Assembly: GCA_024707225.1 (NCBI GenBank)
Contig: JANQAE010000001.1
Span: 1,857,387 to 1,921,386, forward strand
Direction: 5' to 3'
Origin: Dokdonella sp.
GTDB taxonomy: Bacteria; Pseudomonadota; Gammaproteobacteria; Xanthomonadales; Rhodanobacteraceae
DNA length: 64,000 nucleotides
This document shows, in pieces, positions 27,811 to 37,080 of the stretch. Made by a program: the position numbers and the translations under genes. Under the pieces are notes generated by a model. It made no database searches and was not told where the DNA came from. It worked only from the letters and a program-made list of their open reading frames with translations. How positions within the stretch are numbered: position 1 is the first letter of the stretch; each line of letters opens with the position of its first letter.

Positions 27811-30279
27811 CTACGGCGTCGCCGCCTTCTCGCTGCGCGGCGGCGCGTTCTTGACGTAGCGCTCGAGCCAGCGATCGGTTTCGGCCAGCATCTGCAGCAC
27901 CGATTCGCGCGCGCGATAGCCGTGGCTCTCGTTGGGCAGCATGACCAGGCGGGCCGTGCCGCCGAGGCCCTTGATCGCGGCGAACATCCGCTCGCTCTGG
28001 ATCGGGAACGTGCCGGAGTTGTTGTCCTGCTCGCCGTGGATCAGCAGCAGCGGATCGGCGATGCGGTCGGCGTAGTTGAACGGCGACATCGCCTGGTAGA
28101 CCGGCTGCGCCTGCCAGTAGCTGCGCTCCTCGGACTGGAAGCCGAACGGCGTCAGCGTGCGGTTGTAGGCGCCGCTGCGCGCGATGCCGGCACGGAACAG
28201 CCGCGTATGCGCGAGCAGGTTGGCGGTCATGAACGCGCCGTAGGAGTGGCCGCCGACCGCGATGCGGTCGCGATCGGCGACGCCGCGGCGGACCACCTCA
28301 TCGATCGCCGCCTCGGCGCCGGCGACGAGCTGGGTCACGTAGGTGTCGTTCGGCTCGGCATCGCCCTCGCCGACGATCGGCATCGACGGATCGTCGAGCA
28401 CCGCGTAGCCGCGCGCGAGGAACGCCTGCGGGCCCCAGTAGCTGATGAAGTTGAAGCGGTACGGCGAATCGGTGACCTGGCCGGCCGCATCGGCCGATTT
28501 GAACTCCTGCGGATAGGCCCACATCAGCAGCGGCAGCGGACCGTCGCGGCGCGCATCGTAGCCGGGCGGCAGATACAGCGTGCCGGTCAGGTCGACGCCG
28601 TCCTTGCGCTTGTAGCGGATCTGCTCCTTGCTGACGCCCTTGAGCTGCGGCGTCGGATGCGCGAACCGCGTCAGCGCGACCGGCGCGCGACGGCCGTTGC
28701 GCAACATGTAATTGGCCGGCTCGGTCGGCGACTCGCGCGTCGTCAGCAGACGTTCGCCGCGATCGTCGAGCAGCGCCTTGGGCTGCTCGTAGTACGGCGC
28801 CTGCGAATGGAACAGCCGCGTCTTGCGGCCGCTCTCGAGGTCGAGCCGGTCGACGAACGGCCGGTCGCCCTCGGGCGAGGCGCCCTCGCCGATCAGGAAC
28901 AAGGCGCGGCCGCCGTCGGCCAGCAGCACGCGTGCATTGCCGGCCGCGTCGGTGACCGTCACCGGCATGCCCGGGTCGTTGTAGCGGTCCTCGAACGAGC
29001 CGTCGCGCAGCAGCTGCGGCGCGGTCTGCGGCGCATCGGGCTTGACGCGCCACAGCTTGATCGCGCGCGTCTTCCACCAGTACTCGTGGATCAGCGCCAG
29101 ATCGCCGTCGCCCCAGAGGACGCCGCCGTAGCGCTGCGCCAGGCGCGCCAGCACGACCGGCGCCTGATCGAACGGCGCCGCCTGCATCAGCACGTGATCG
29201 CGAACGGCCGCTTCGCGCGACGGATCGCCGCCGTCCTGAGCCTCGGCCCAGACCAGCGTGGCCGGCGCGTCGGCGCGCCATTCGATCGAGCGCACGCCCT
29301 CGCGTTCGGCATCGTTGCCGACCGGCAGGCCTTCGACCAGCGGCAGCGCGGCGATCTCGCGGACCAGACTGCCGTCGCGGCCGAACACCCCGATGCGATG
29401 CGGGAAGCTGTCGATCGGCACCAGATACGAGAACGGCCGCTCGACGCGCTGGGCCAGCACGTAGCGGCCGTCCGGCGAGGGCTCGGCCGACAGCCACGAC
29501 GCCGGCTCGCCGATGCGCTCGATGCGGCCGTCCAGCGCGATGCGCGCCATCTGCGAACGCAGGTAGTACTCGAGCACGCGCGCGTCGGCCTCGTTGCGCA
29601 GCAGGTCCGGATAGGTGCGGATCTGCTTGACGCCGCCACCGGCCGCGGTCTCCTGCACGGACGGTCCGGTCGGCGTGCTGTCCGACGGCGGCGGCGCGCC
29701 CTGCCCCTCCGGCTGCAGCAGCGCGAACAGGCCGCTGCTGTCGGGCAGCCAGCTGTAGCCGCGCCCGGCCACGGCGTTGAGTCCGCCGGCGAGTCGGCGC
29801 GCGCGATGCGTCGCGAGCTCGACGACCCACAGCTCGTTGGCGCCGCTGGCGGGGTCGACGTGATTGAACGCGAGATGGCGCTGGTCCGGCGACCAGCGCA
29901 CGCCGGCGATCGCCAGCGGCGCCGGCAGCCCGGCGATGCGGATCTCCTTGCGCGTGTCCAGATCGAGCAGCCACAGGTCCGAGCCGAACGAGAAGCGGCT
30001 CTGCGCATGCGTGCGCGGATGGATGCGCAGGCCGGCCAGCTTGAGTTCCGGCTGCGCGACCACGTCGATGCCGGGCAGCGACGGCACCTGCATCAGCGCG
30101 GCCAGATCGCGATGCGGGCTCAGGAACAGCTGCGGCGGACGCGCCGCGTCGACGATCGCGACCAGTTCGGGCGCGGGCGTCTCGTAGCGCAGCGGTCCGG
30201 CGCTCGGCTGCGCGCCGGCCGCGATGCTCCAGGCCAGGCAGGCCGCGATCGTCCAACGGCGCAAAGGCAATACGGTCAT
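27811..30279 (-). CDS. S9 family serine peptidase (prolyl oligopeptidase superfamily, glutamyl-endopeptidase-like)
   Basis: Exported serine peptidase of 822 residues. The ATG at 30279 follows GGAGACCCGAGG and gives a signal peptide (MTVLPLRRWTIAACLAWSIAAGAQ). Residues about 30-560 form the beta-propeller that gates the active site (WSPDQRHLAFNHVD, GYSWLPDSSGL, EPSPDGRYVL). The C-terminal alpha/beta-hydrolase domain holds the triad: nucleophile S679 in GGHSYGAFM, Asp in IHGEQDNNSGT and His in LPNESHGYRARES. The SHGY(R/S)ARES form is typical of the glutamyl-endopeptidase (S9D) branch. Convergent with the quinone reductase gene. Confidence 0.93.
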   Translation of the reverse strand: MTVLPLRRWTIAACLAWSIAAGAQPSAGPLRYETPAPELVAIVDAARPPQLFLSPHRDLAALMQVPSLPGIDVVAQPELKLAGLRIHPRTHAQSRFSFGSDLWLLDLDTRKEIRIAGLPAPLAIAGVRWSPDQRHLAFNHVDPASGANELWVVELATHRARRLAGGLNAVAGRGYSWLPDSSGLFALLQPEGQGAPPPSDSTPTGPSVQETAAGGGVKQIRTYPDLLRNEADARVLEYYLRSQMARIALDGRIERIGEPASWLSAEPSPDGRYVLAQRVERPFSYLVPIDSFPHRIGVFGRDGSLVREIAALPLVEGLPVGNDAEREGVRSIEWRADAPATLVWAEAQDGGDPSREAAVRDHVLMQAAPFDQAPVVLARLAQRYGGVLWGDGDLALIHEYWWKTRAIKLWRVKPDAPQTAPQLLRDGSFEDRYNDPGMPVTVTDAAGNARVLLADGGRALFLIGEGASPEGDRPFVDRLDLESGRKTRLFHSQAPYYEQPKALLDDRGERLLTTRESPTEPANYMLRNGRRAPVALTRFAHPTPQLKGVSKEQIRYKRKDGVDLTGTLYLPPGYDARRDGPLPLLMWAYPQEFKSADAAGQVTDSPYRFNFISYWGPQAFLARGYAVLDDPSMPIVGEGDAEPNDTYVTQLVAGAEAAIDEVVRRGVADRDRIAVGGHSYGAFMTANLLAHTRLFRAGIARSGAYNRTLTPFGFQSEERSYWQAQPVYQAMSPFNYADRIADPLLLIHGEQDNNSGTFPIQSERMFAAIKGLGGTARLVMLPNESHGYRARESVLQMLAETDRWLERYVKNAPPRSEKAATP

Positions 30280-30424
30280 CCTCGGGTCTCCACGGATCGG
30301 CGGCCGGACAGCGGCCGCTCGCGCACAGCATCGCAGGCACGCGCCGCCGCGGCCCGTGCCGTTGGTCGTATCACGCCGGACCGGCGGCGCGACCGGACAC
30401 GGCACCATCGGCTAGGATGCCGCG

Positions 30425-31051
30425 ATGAACGAGTCCGCCAATCGCCGGCCGCTGGCCTCGCGCGGCAGCCGCTGGGCGCAGGCGCTGGCCGGCGCGCTCG
30501 CGCGCAGTCCGGTCACGCCGAACCAGATCTCGGTCGCCAGCATCGCCTTCGCGCTCGCCGGTGCCGCGCTGCTGCTGTGGCGGCCGACGCCGGCCGGCCT
30601 CGTGCTGTGCGCGGTCTGCGTGCAGCTGCGCCTGCTGTGCAATCTGCTCGACGGCATGGTCGCGATCGAAGGCGGCAAGTCCTCGCCGCTCGGCGCGCTG
30701 TACAACGAATTTCCCGACCGGATCGCCGACTCGCTGCTGATCGTCGCGCTCGGCCAGGCGGCCGGGCAGCCCTGGCTCGGCTGGCTCGGCGCGCTGCTGG
30801 CGGCGCTGACCGCCTACATCCGCGTCACCGGCGGCAGCCTCGGCCTGGCGCAGGATTTCCGCGGGCCGATGGCCAAGCCGCATCGCATGGCGGTACTGAC
30901 GCTGGCCTGTCTGGTCGGCGCCGCCGAGCTCGCGACGGCCGGCAGCCGCCATGCATTGACGATCGCGGCGGTCGTGATCGCGGCCGGCGCAGCCGTGACC
31001 TGCGTGACGCGCGCAAGTGCATTGGCGCGCCGCCTGCGCGACCGCGGCTGA
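30425..31051 (+). CDS. CDP-alcohol phosphatidyltransferase family membrane protein (YnjF-like)
   Basis: Integral membrane protein of 208 residues, related to enzymes that transfer a phosphatidyl group from CDP-diacylglycerol to an alcohol. It has about six hydrophobic segments (SVASIAFALAGAALLLW, GLVLCAVCVQLRLLCNLL, SLLIVALGQAA, WLGALLAALTAYI, MAVLTLACLVGAA, LTIAAVVIAAGAAVT). The signature D-x2-D-G-x2-A-R-x8-G-x3-D-x3-D is present in altered form: N73-LL-D76-G-MV-A-I81, then G90 and N94, D98. So two of four aspartates are asparagine and the arginine is isoleucine, making standard catalysis uncertain. The ATG at 30425 lies 145 bp from the divergent S9 peptidase start. Confidence 0.8.
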   Translation: MNESANRRPLASRGSRWAQALAGALARSPVTPNQISVASIAFALAGAALLLWRPTPAGLVLCAVCVQLRLLCNLLDGMVAIEGGKSSPLGALYNEFPDRIADSLLIVALGQAAGQPWLGWLGALLAALTAYIRVTGGSLGLAQDFRGPMAKPHRMAVLTLACLVGAAELATAGSRHALTIAAVVIAAGAAVTCVTRASALARRLRDRG

Positions 31052-31311
31052 GGGCGGCGCGCGGCGGACGCCGGCACTCGATCCTCAGCGGGCGAAGACA
31101 CGCGGCGATCGCCCGCTCCGGCCCTGCGCGGGCGATGCTTCGTGCGGCGCGGCATCGGCCACGCTCACCGCGGCGCGAAGAACGCGAGCGCGGCCTCATC
31201 GGCAGCGGCCGGCGGCGCATCGCGTCCGCCGGCCGCTGCCTGCTCGACTGTCTACTCGGCGCGCGGCACCGCTGTTACGGCGCCGCGCGCCTGGACGGAC
31301 GCGATCGCGCC

Positions 31312-31962
31312 TCAGTCGCGCTCTTCGCGCAGCACTTCGCCACTGACCGGATCGATCCACAGCTCGACGCGCACGCCGGCCGGATTGATCGCGTCGGCCT
31401 CCCAGACGCCGTCGTCGAACTCCAGATCGCGGATGTTGCGATAGCCCGCGGCGGTCAGCCGCTCGACGATCTGCGTCGCGGTCAGCGCGCCGGCGACCGG
31501 GCCGCCCTCGACGCGTTCGTGGACGACCTCGCCGGTCCAGGCGTGCACGATCAGCTCGACACGGCGGCCGGCCGCGTTGCGTGCCTCGGCCTCCCAGAAG
31601 CCGTCGTCGAGCTCGAGGTCGCGGATGTCGCGATAGCCGGCCGCGCTCAGGCGCTCGCGCACCGCGGCCGCCGTCAACGGCGCATCGGCGCCGCTGCCGC
31701 CGGTGGCCCAGAGCGTGCCGGTGGCCGCGTCGAGCACCAGATCGACCCGAACGCCGTCGGCGCGCGTCGCCTCCGCGGTCCAGTAGCCGTGGGCGAGGCC
31801 GAGCTCGTAGACCGCGAAATAGCCGGCCTCGTCGAAGCGCAGCAGCGCATCGGGCGCGCCGCCGCTGACCGGGCCCTGCGCCGGTTCGGCGTCCTGGGCC
31901 AGCACCGGCGCGGCGACGCCGGCCAGCGCGAGGGCGAGAACGAGAGACTTGATAGCATGCAT
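31312..31962 (-). CDS. Exported PepSY-like repeat protein
   Basis: Small secreted or periplasmic protein of 216 residues with three PepSY-like units. The signal peptide is MHAIKSLVLALALAGVAAPVLAQ from the ATG at 31962; the open frame extends upstream but without signal character. Each unit follows the pattern RL(S/T)AAGYR(D/N)IRDLE(L/F)DDG(F/V)WEA(E/D)A, then a hydrophobic strand (VELIVHAWTGEVV, VELWIDPVSGEVL), as in the PepSY fold of protease inhibitors and sensor periplasmic domains. It is divergent from a second PepSY protein that is joined to a two-component system, 120 bp apart, so the two are probably co-regulated. Confidence 0.88.
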   Translation of the reverse strand: MHAIKSLVLALALAGVAAPVLAQDAEPAQGPVSGGAPDALLRFDEAGYFAVYELGLAHGYWTAEATRADGVRVDLVLDAATGTLWATGGSGADAPLTAAAVRERLSAAGYRDIRDLELDDGFWEAEARNAAGRRVELIVHAWTGEVVHERVEGGPVAGALTATQIVERLTAAGYRNIRDLEFDDGVWEADAINPAGVRVELWIDPVSGEVLREERD

Positions 31963-32082
31963 GGGAGAGATCCGATCGAAACCGGCCGATCGCCGGAGGC
32001 CGCAGCTTCTCGATCGGCGTCTAAACCGGTATTGACGGCCTCGTTCACAAGACATTTAGACCCGCGTCCCGAGCATCGCCGC

Positions 32083-32784
32083 ATGTTGCGAACCGCCCTC
32101 TTCCTCGCGCTCTATGCGCTGACCCCGGCCCAGGCCGGCGAGCACGACGCGATCCGCCGCGCGGTCGAGGCCGGCGAGATCCGCCCGCTCGCCGAGATCC
32201 TCGCCGCGGTGCAGTCGCGCTATCCCGGCCGCATCCTCGACGTCGAGATCGACCGCACGCGCGACGGACGCCGCGTCTACGACATCGAGCTGCTCGACGC
32301 CGACGGACGCAAGCTCGAGATCAGCGTCGACGCCGCCAGCGGTGCCGTGCTCGAGCCGCGCGCGGACGACGACGACACGCTGAGACCGCTGGCGCCGATT
32401 CTGCGCACGCTGCTCGCGGCGCATCCGGGCAAGATCATCGACGTCGAGCTCGAACGCGACCGCGACGACCGCGCGATCTACGAGATCGAGCTGCTGACCG
32501 CCGACGGCCGCACGTTGGAGCTGGTCGTCGACGCGCGCGACGGCCGCCTGCTCGACGACGGCAGTCACGGCCCGGCCGGCGGCGAACCGGTACGGCCGCT
32601 GCCCGACGTGCTCGACGCGCTCGCCGCGCAGCATCCCGGCACGATCGTCGAGGTCGAGCTCGAGCGCGACCGCCAGGGCCGCCGCTACTACGAGATCGAC
32701 ATCCGCGGCGCCGACGGCCGCACCGTCGAGCTGCGCGTCGACGCGGTCACCGGCGAGATCCTGCACGAAGGCGCAGCGGACTGA
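32083..32784 (+). CDS. Exported PepSY-like repeat protein upstream of a two-component system
   Basis: Secreted or periplasmic protein of 233 residues. Signal peptide MLRTALFLALYALTPAQAG from the ATG at 32083. Three near-identical PepSY units follow, each with the form (A)hPG(R/K/T)I(I/L)(D/E)VE(I/L)(E/D)RxRDx(R)xYxIELL-x-ADGRxLEL-VDAxxG. The stop shares a base with the ATG of the response-regulator gene (TGATG), so translation is coupled and the protein is very likely part of the same signalling unit, perhaps presenting or modulating the signal for the sensor kinase. PepSY proteins next to OmpR-type systems are a recurring arrangement in Pseudomonas and Xanthomonas relatives. Confidence 0.9.
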   Translation: MLRTALFLALYALTPAQAGEHDAIRRAVEAGEIRPLAEILAAVQSRYPGRILDVEIDRTRDGRRVYDIELLDADGRKLEISVDAASGAVLEPRADDDDTLRPLAPILRTLLAAHPGKIIDVELERDRDDRAIYEIELLTADGRTLELVVDARDGRLLDDGSHGPAGGEPVRPLPDVLDALAAQHPGTIVEVELERDRQGRRYYEIDIRGADGRTVELRVDAVTGEILHEGAAD

Positions 32785-33458
32785 TGCGGATCCTCCTCGT
32801 CGAGGACGACGCGATCCTCGCCGGCCGCCTGCGCGAGGTGCTCGAGGAGGCCGGACTGCTGGTCGAGATCGCCGCCGACGGCAGCCAGGCCGCGTTCCTC
32901 GGCTGCACCGAGGATTACGACGCGGCCGTGCTCGACCTCGGCCTGCCCGGCCAGGACGGCATCTCGGTGCTGCACCACTGGCGCGAACACGGCCGTGACC
33001 TGCCGGTGCTGATCCTGACCGCGCGTGGTCGCTGGAGCGACAAGCTGGCCGGCTTCGGCGCCGGCGCCGACGACTACCTGACCAAGCCGCTGCACCTGGA
33101 GGAAGTCGTGCTGCGCCTGCGCGCGCTGGTGCGGCGCACGCGCGGCCACGCCGATCCGGTGCTGCGCGTGGGCGCGCTCGCGTTCGACACGCTGTCCTCG
33201 CGCTTCACGCTCGACGGCCAGCCGCTGACGCTGACCGCGCAGGAGCAGCGCATCCTGGCCTATCTGATGCACCGCCCCGACCAGGTCGTCAGCCGCAGCG
33301 AGATCGGCGAGCACGTCTATGCGCGCGATCTGGAGCCTGATTCCAATACCGTCGACGTGCTGATCGGCCGGATCCGCCGCAAGCTCGGCCGGCCGCTGAT
33401 CCACACCGAGCGCGGCCTCGGCTTCCGCCTGAGCGCGCCGGCGACGCCGCCCGGATGA
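32784..33458 (+). CDS. OmpR-family response regulator (PhoP/QseB-like)
   Basis: Two-component transcription factor of 224 residues. The receiver domain starts MRILLVEDDAILAG and has the phospho-acceptor D51 in AVLDLGLPG and the conserved lysine in YLTKPLHLEE. The C-terminal winged-helix domain ends NTVDVLIGRIRRKLGRPLIHTERGLGFRL, the OmpR/PhoB signature. Its ATG overlaps the stop of the PepSY gene, and its own stop overlaps the kinase start as ATGA (33455-33458), so all three are translationally coupled. Target genes are unknown; the divergent PepSY gene is the obvious candidate. Confidence 0.96.
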   Translation: MRILLVEDDAILAGRLREVLEEAGLLVEIAADGSQAAFLGCTEDYDAAVLDLGLPGQDGISVLHHWREHGRDLPVLILTARGRWSDKLAGFGAGADDYLTKPLHLEEVVLRLRALVRRTRGHADPVLRVGALAFDTLSSRFTLDGQPLTLTAQEQRILAYLMHRPDQVVSRSEIGEHVYARDLEPDSNTVDVLIGRIRRKLGRPLIHTERGLGFRLSAPATPPG

Positions 33459-34747
33459 GACGGCCGGGCCTCGGCACGCGGCTGCTGGCGCTCGGCATCC
33501 TGGCCGCCCTGCTGGTCGCCGGCATCGGCGGCTGGCTGCTGCGCGAGAACCTGCACGCGGTACTGCTGCGCGGCTTCGAGCAGCGCCTGGCCGAGCACGC
33601 CGACCGCGTCGCGGCGCGTCTGCACGGCGGCGGCGGGCGGCGCATCGTGCACGACGAACCGCGCGCCGCCGACGAGTTCAGCCGGATCTTCTCGGGCTGG
33701 TACTGGCAGCTCGTACAGGGCAGCGAGATGCTGCATTCGCGCTCGCTGTGGGATGCCGATCTCGCCGTGCCGGCGGCCGCGCCGGGCGCGCTGCTGCGGG
33801 TGACCGGTCCGCGCGGCGAGCCCCTGCTCGGCTTCGCGCGCGCGATCGAGGTGGAGACCGCACCGGCCATGCTGTGGGTGTTCGGACCGGCCGAGGAGGT
33901 CGACCGCGAGCGGCGCGGCTTCGACCAGCTGCTCGCCAGCACGCTGGCCGGCCTGGTGCTGGCGCTGGCCGCGGCGACCTGGATGCAGGTCCGCATCGGC
34001 CTGCATCCGCTGACGCGGCTGCGCGGCGCGGTCGCCGCCGTGCAGGACGGACGGGCCGATCGGGTCGGCGCCGGCTTCGGCCCCGACCTGGATCCGCTCG
34101 CGGCCGAGCTCGACACGGTGCTCGAACGCAATGCGCGCGTGACCGCGCGCGCGCGCAGCCATGCGGCCGATCTGGCCCATGCACTCAAGAAGCCGCTGGC
34201 GCTGATCGCGACCGATGCGGCCGCCGGTGGCGAGCCGATCGCGGCCCAGGTGCGCAGCATGAGCCGGCTGATCGACCGCCATCTGGCGCGCGCCGGCAGC
34301 GGTGCCGGCGAGCGCCGCCGTCTGCCGGTCGCCGCGCGCATCGAGGCCCTGATCGAGCTGATGCGGCGCCTGCACGAGGCGCGCGCGCTGCAGTGGCGGC
34401 TCGACGCCGATGCCGCGGTGCACTGGCGCGGCGAACCGACCGACCTCGACGAGATGCTCGGCAACCTGCTCGACAATGCCGGCAAATGGGCGCGCTCACG
34501 CATCGACGTGACGGCGGCGCGCGAGGGCGCGCTGCTGCGCGTGACGATCGACGACGACGGTCCTGGCCTGTCGCCCGACCAGATCGCACAGGCGAGCCGG
34601 CGCGGCCGCCGCTTCGACGAATCGGTCGAGGGCTCGGGTCTGGGCCTGGCGATCGCGGCCGACATCGCCGAGACCTACGGCGGCCGGCTCGAACTGGCGG
34701 CCGGCCCGCTCGGCGGCCTGCGCGTGAGTCTCGAGCTGCCGGACTGA
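33455..34747 (+). CDS. Sensor histidine kinase
   Basis: Inner-membrane histidine kinase of 430 residues, partner of the OmpR-type regulator. One membrane span follows the N-terminus (LLALGILAALLVAGIGGWLL), then a periplasmic domain of about 135 residues (to VFGPAEEVDRERR), a second span (LLASTLAGLVLALAAATW) and a HAMP-like linker (LHPLTRLRGAVAAVQ). The phospho-acceptor is H242 in DLAHALKKPLALI, with LKKPL instead of the usual LRTPL, as in PhoQ/QseC-like kinases. The ATP-binding domain shows the N-box (MLGNLLDNAGKWA), DDDGPGL and GSGLGLAIA. The short periplasmic domain has no motif I recognise; a PepSY protein partner is encoded upstream. Confidence 0.93.
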   Translation: MRRPGLGTRLLALGILAALLVAGIGGWLLRENLHAVLLRGFEQRLAEHADRVAARLHGGGGRRIVHDEPRAADEFSRIFSGWYWQLVQGSEMLHSRSLWDADLAVPAAAPGALLRVTGPRGEPLLGFARAIEVETAPAMLWVFGPAEEVDRERRGFDQLLASTLAGLVLALAAATWMQVRIGLHPLTRLRGAVAAVQDGRADRVGAGFGPDLDPLAAELDTVLERNARVTARARSHAADLAHALKKPLALIATDAAAGGEPIAAQVRSMSRLIDRHLARAGSGAGERRRLPVAARIEALIELMRRLHEARALQWRLDADAAVHWRGEPTDLDEMLGNLLDNAGKWARSRIDVTAAREGALLRVTIDDDGPGLSPDQIAQASRRGRRFDESVEGSGLGLAIAADIAETYGGRLELAAGPLGGLRVSLELPD

Positions 34748-34917
34748 GTGACCACGCGCGCCTGAACCGTCGGCTCACGTCCTCGTGATGCGCGAGCGCG
34801 GCCGCGCTGGCACTGCAACGGTCGTCGGCCGGCCGACGTCCTTGTCAACACGCGGAAGGGCCGTCATCTGTGTTGCCGGCGACCCGACCCGCGCGCCGAT
34901 CCACCCGAGGCCCGATC

Positions 34918-35463
34918 ATGAACACGATGCAACGTTTTACCTTTCTGACGCTGTCGGTCGCCGCCGCGCTGACGGCCGGTTCCGCGGTCGCCGCGCCGGC
35001 ACCGGCCGCCACCGAGTCCCGCGTCGAGGTCACCTGGAATCCACCGGAGGAACTGTCCGAGGTGCGCCAGGCGGTCCGTCCGCAACGCCAGCCGCCGCTG
35101 GAGTGGCTCGAGAAGCTCGCCGCGCATCTGCGCCATCGCGCCGACCAGGTTCTGCCGGCCGGCGACCGGCTCAAGGTCACGATCACCGACATCAAGCTCG
35201 CCGGCGACTACGAGCCCTGGCACGGCCCGCGCTTCGACGACGTGCGCATCGTCAAGGACATCTACCCGCCGCGGATCGACCTGCACTATGTGCTGATCGG
35301 CAGCGACGGCACGACGCTGCGCGAAGGCGACGCCAAGCTGCGCGATCCGGCTTTCCTGAGCCGAAGCAGCGCCAACGACAGCGACTCGCTGCGCTACGAG
35401 AAGCGTCTGCTCGACGACTGGCTGCGCCGCGAGTTCGGCGGCCAGGCCGCTCGCGGCCGCTGA
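34918..35463 (+). CDS. DUF3016 family exported protein
   Basis: Periplasmic protein of unknown role, 181 residues. The signal peptide is MNTMQRFTFLTLSVAAALTAGSAVAAP from the ATG at 34918; an ATG at 34927 is also possible. The body matches the DUF3016 pattern: VEVTWNPPEELSEVR, LPAGDRLKVTITDIKLAGDYEPW, DDVRIVKDIYPPRIDLHYVLIG, LREGDAKLRDPAFL and the closing LRYEKRLLDDWLRREFGG. DUF3016 proteins are common in Gammaproteobacteria, and no biochemical function is known to me. It follows the kinase gene with 170 bp between, so probably has its own promoter. Confidence 0.88.
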   Translation: MNTMQRFTFLTLSVAAALTAGSAVAAPAPAATESRVEVTWNPPEELSEVRQAVRPQRQPPLEWLEKLAAHLRHRADQVLPAGDRLKVTITDIKLAGDYEPWHGPRFDDVRIVKDIYPPRIDLHYVLIGSDGTTLREGDAKLRDPAFLSRSSANDSDSLRYEKRLLDDWLRREFGGQAARGR

Positions 35464-35589
35464 CCGGGCGGCCGCCGCGGCAGGCTCGTCAGGCCGGGCG
35501 AATCGGGACATACTGTGACGGGTCGCACACTCCGGCAGGGGACCGGAGCGGCGATGGGTACCCGCCCGCCTTCGATGAGGATCTGCCGC

Positions 35590-37080
35590 ATGCGTCCGTT
35601 CCCGGTCCGTAGCTGGGCGCTCGCCGCCCTGTCCGCCAGCCTGATCTGCGCCGCGAGCGCGACGCTCGCGGCCTGGTCGTCCGATCCGGCCGTGAATCTG
35701 GTGATCGCCGACCGTGGCGGCGAGGAAACCCAGGCCAAGATCCTGCCGCGCGCCGACGGCGGCTTCTACGTCAGCTGGTTCGACAATACCGACGGCGGTT
35801 ACGACGTGCGCCTGCAGCGGCTCGACGCGCAGGGCAATGCGCTGTGGGCGCCGGGCGGCATCCGCGTCGCCGATCGCAGCTACAGCTCGACGACCGACTA
35901 CGGCTTCGCGGTCGACGCCGCCGGCGACGCCCTGCTCTCGTTCCAATGCTGCACGCAGGGCGCCGGCGACGAGCGCATCGTCGTCGTCAAGATCGACGCC
36001 GACGGCGATCCGGCCTGGGGTGCCGGCGGCATCGCGGTCTCGACGCTCGGCGAAGGCGCGGTCGTCTCGTACGTCGCGGCCGGCGCAGACGGCAGTGCGC
36101 TGGCGGCCTGGATGAACGACGCCGGCCAGGGCCGCGTGCAGAAGCTCGACGCCGCCGGCCAGCCGCAATGGGGCGCCACCGGCGTGACCGTGCCGGGCCC
36201 GGCCAGCGGCCTGAAGTTCATGGCCGACATCAAGGGCGCCGGCAGCGGCGACGCGATCGTCGCCTGGAGCAACCAGTCCGGTTCCACGCGCATCCTGCGC
36301 GCGCAGAAATTTGCGTCGGCCGACGGCGCGCCGCTGTGGGGGACCGACGGCGTACGCGTGTCCGACAGCGGCAATCTGCAGGCCGGCTATTTCCCGAAGA
36401 TCATTCCGGACGGCGCCGGTGGCGCGCTGTTCGCGTACTACGACGCCAGCGGCGTCGCGTTCAACGTCCGCGTGCAGCACGTCGACGCCGACGGCAGCCG
36501 CCGCTTCGGTGCCGACGGCGTGCTGGCGACCACCGATACCGGCAAGGGCCACTACAGCCCGAGTGCCACCTACGATCCGGCCACCGGCTTCACCCATCTG
36601 ATCTGGGTCGACGGCACCACGATCAACCAGCAGAGCTACGACGGCCTCTACGCGCAGCGCATCGATGCCGGCGGCGTGCGGATCTGGGCCGACGGCGGCC
36701 GCGAACTGGTGCCGATGACGATCTCGACCAACGGCGCCAACGCGCTGTCCCAGCTGGTCGCGCTGCCGGCGCCGGACGGCCTGCTGGCGGCCTGGGTCAC
36801 CGGCAACACCTCGGTCGCCGCCAACCCGATCACGACGGTGCGACTGGACGCGACGGGCGCGGAGGTCTGGCCCCAGCGCGTGTCGCTGAAGAGCCGGGCC
36901 AATCGCACCTCGCGCCTGACCGGTGCGACCAGCCAGGCCGGCTATGCGGCCTACGTCTGGAGCGAGGGCAGCGGCAACGACGCCGGCAGCCTGGACGTGC
37001 TGGCCCAGAACCTCAGCTACGCCGGCGCGCTCGGCCCGACCGATCCGGACCTGCTGTTCGCCGACGGTTTCGAGCCGTGA
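35590..37080 (+). CDS. Exported repeat protein with C-terminal F-x-x-GFE tail
   Basis: Secreted protein of 496 residues with no recognised catalytic domain. The start at 35590 is preceded by GAGG at 35577-35580 and gives the signal MRPFPVRSWALAALSASLICAASATLAAW; an ATG at 35575 is in frame. The chain is built from propeller-like repeats with recurring phrases: VRLQRLDAQGNALWAPGGIRVAD, VVVKIDADGDPAWGAGGIAV, RAQKFASADGAPLWGTDGVRVSD, VRVQHVDADGSRRFGADGVL, TVRLDATGAEVWPQRV (about seven). It ends DPDLLFADGFEP, like the M36 protease tail DDTIFESGFE, which suggests a shared sorting or processing signal. Function unknown; 106 bp separate it from pilR. Confidence 0.8.
   Translation: MRPFPVRSWALAALSASLICAASATLAAWSSDPAVNLVIADRGGEETQAKILPRADGGFYVSWFDNTDGGYDVRLQRLDAQGNALWAPGGIRVADRSYSSTTDYGFAVDAAGDALLSFQCCTQGAGDERIVVVKIDADGDPAWGAGGIAVSTLGEGAVVSYVAAGADGSALAAWMNDAGQGRVQKLDAAGQPQWGATGVTVPGPASGLKFMADIKGAGSGDAIVAWSNQSGSTRILRAQKFASADGAPLWGTDGVRVSDSGNLQAGYFPKIIPDGAGGALFAYYDASGVAFNVRVQHVDADGSRRFGADGVLATTDTGKGHYSPSATYDPATGFTHLIWVDGTTINQQSYDGLYAQRIDAGGVRIWADGGRELVPMTISTNGANALSQLVALPAPDGLLAAWVTGNTSVAANPITTVRLDATGAEVWPQRVSLKSRANRTSRLTGATSQAGYAAYVWSEGSGNDAGSLDVLAQNLSYAGALGPTDPDLLFADGFEP

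Noticed and set aside
27799-32784. A 1661-codon plus-strand frame spanning the S9 peptidase region
   Set aside because: Most of it is an antisense shadow of the S9 peptidase gene; only its last 234 codons, from 32083, are the real PepSY gene with its own signal peptide.
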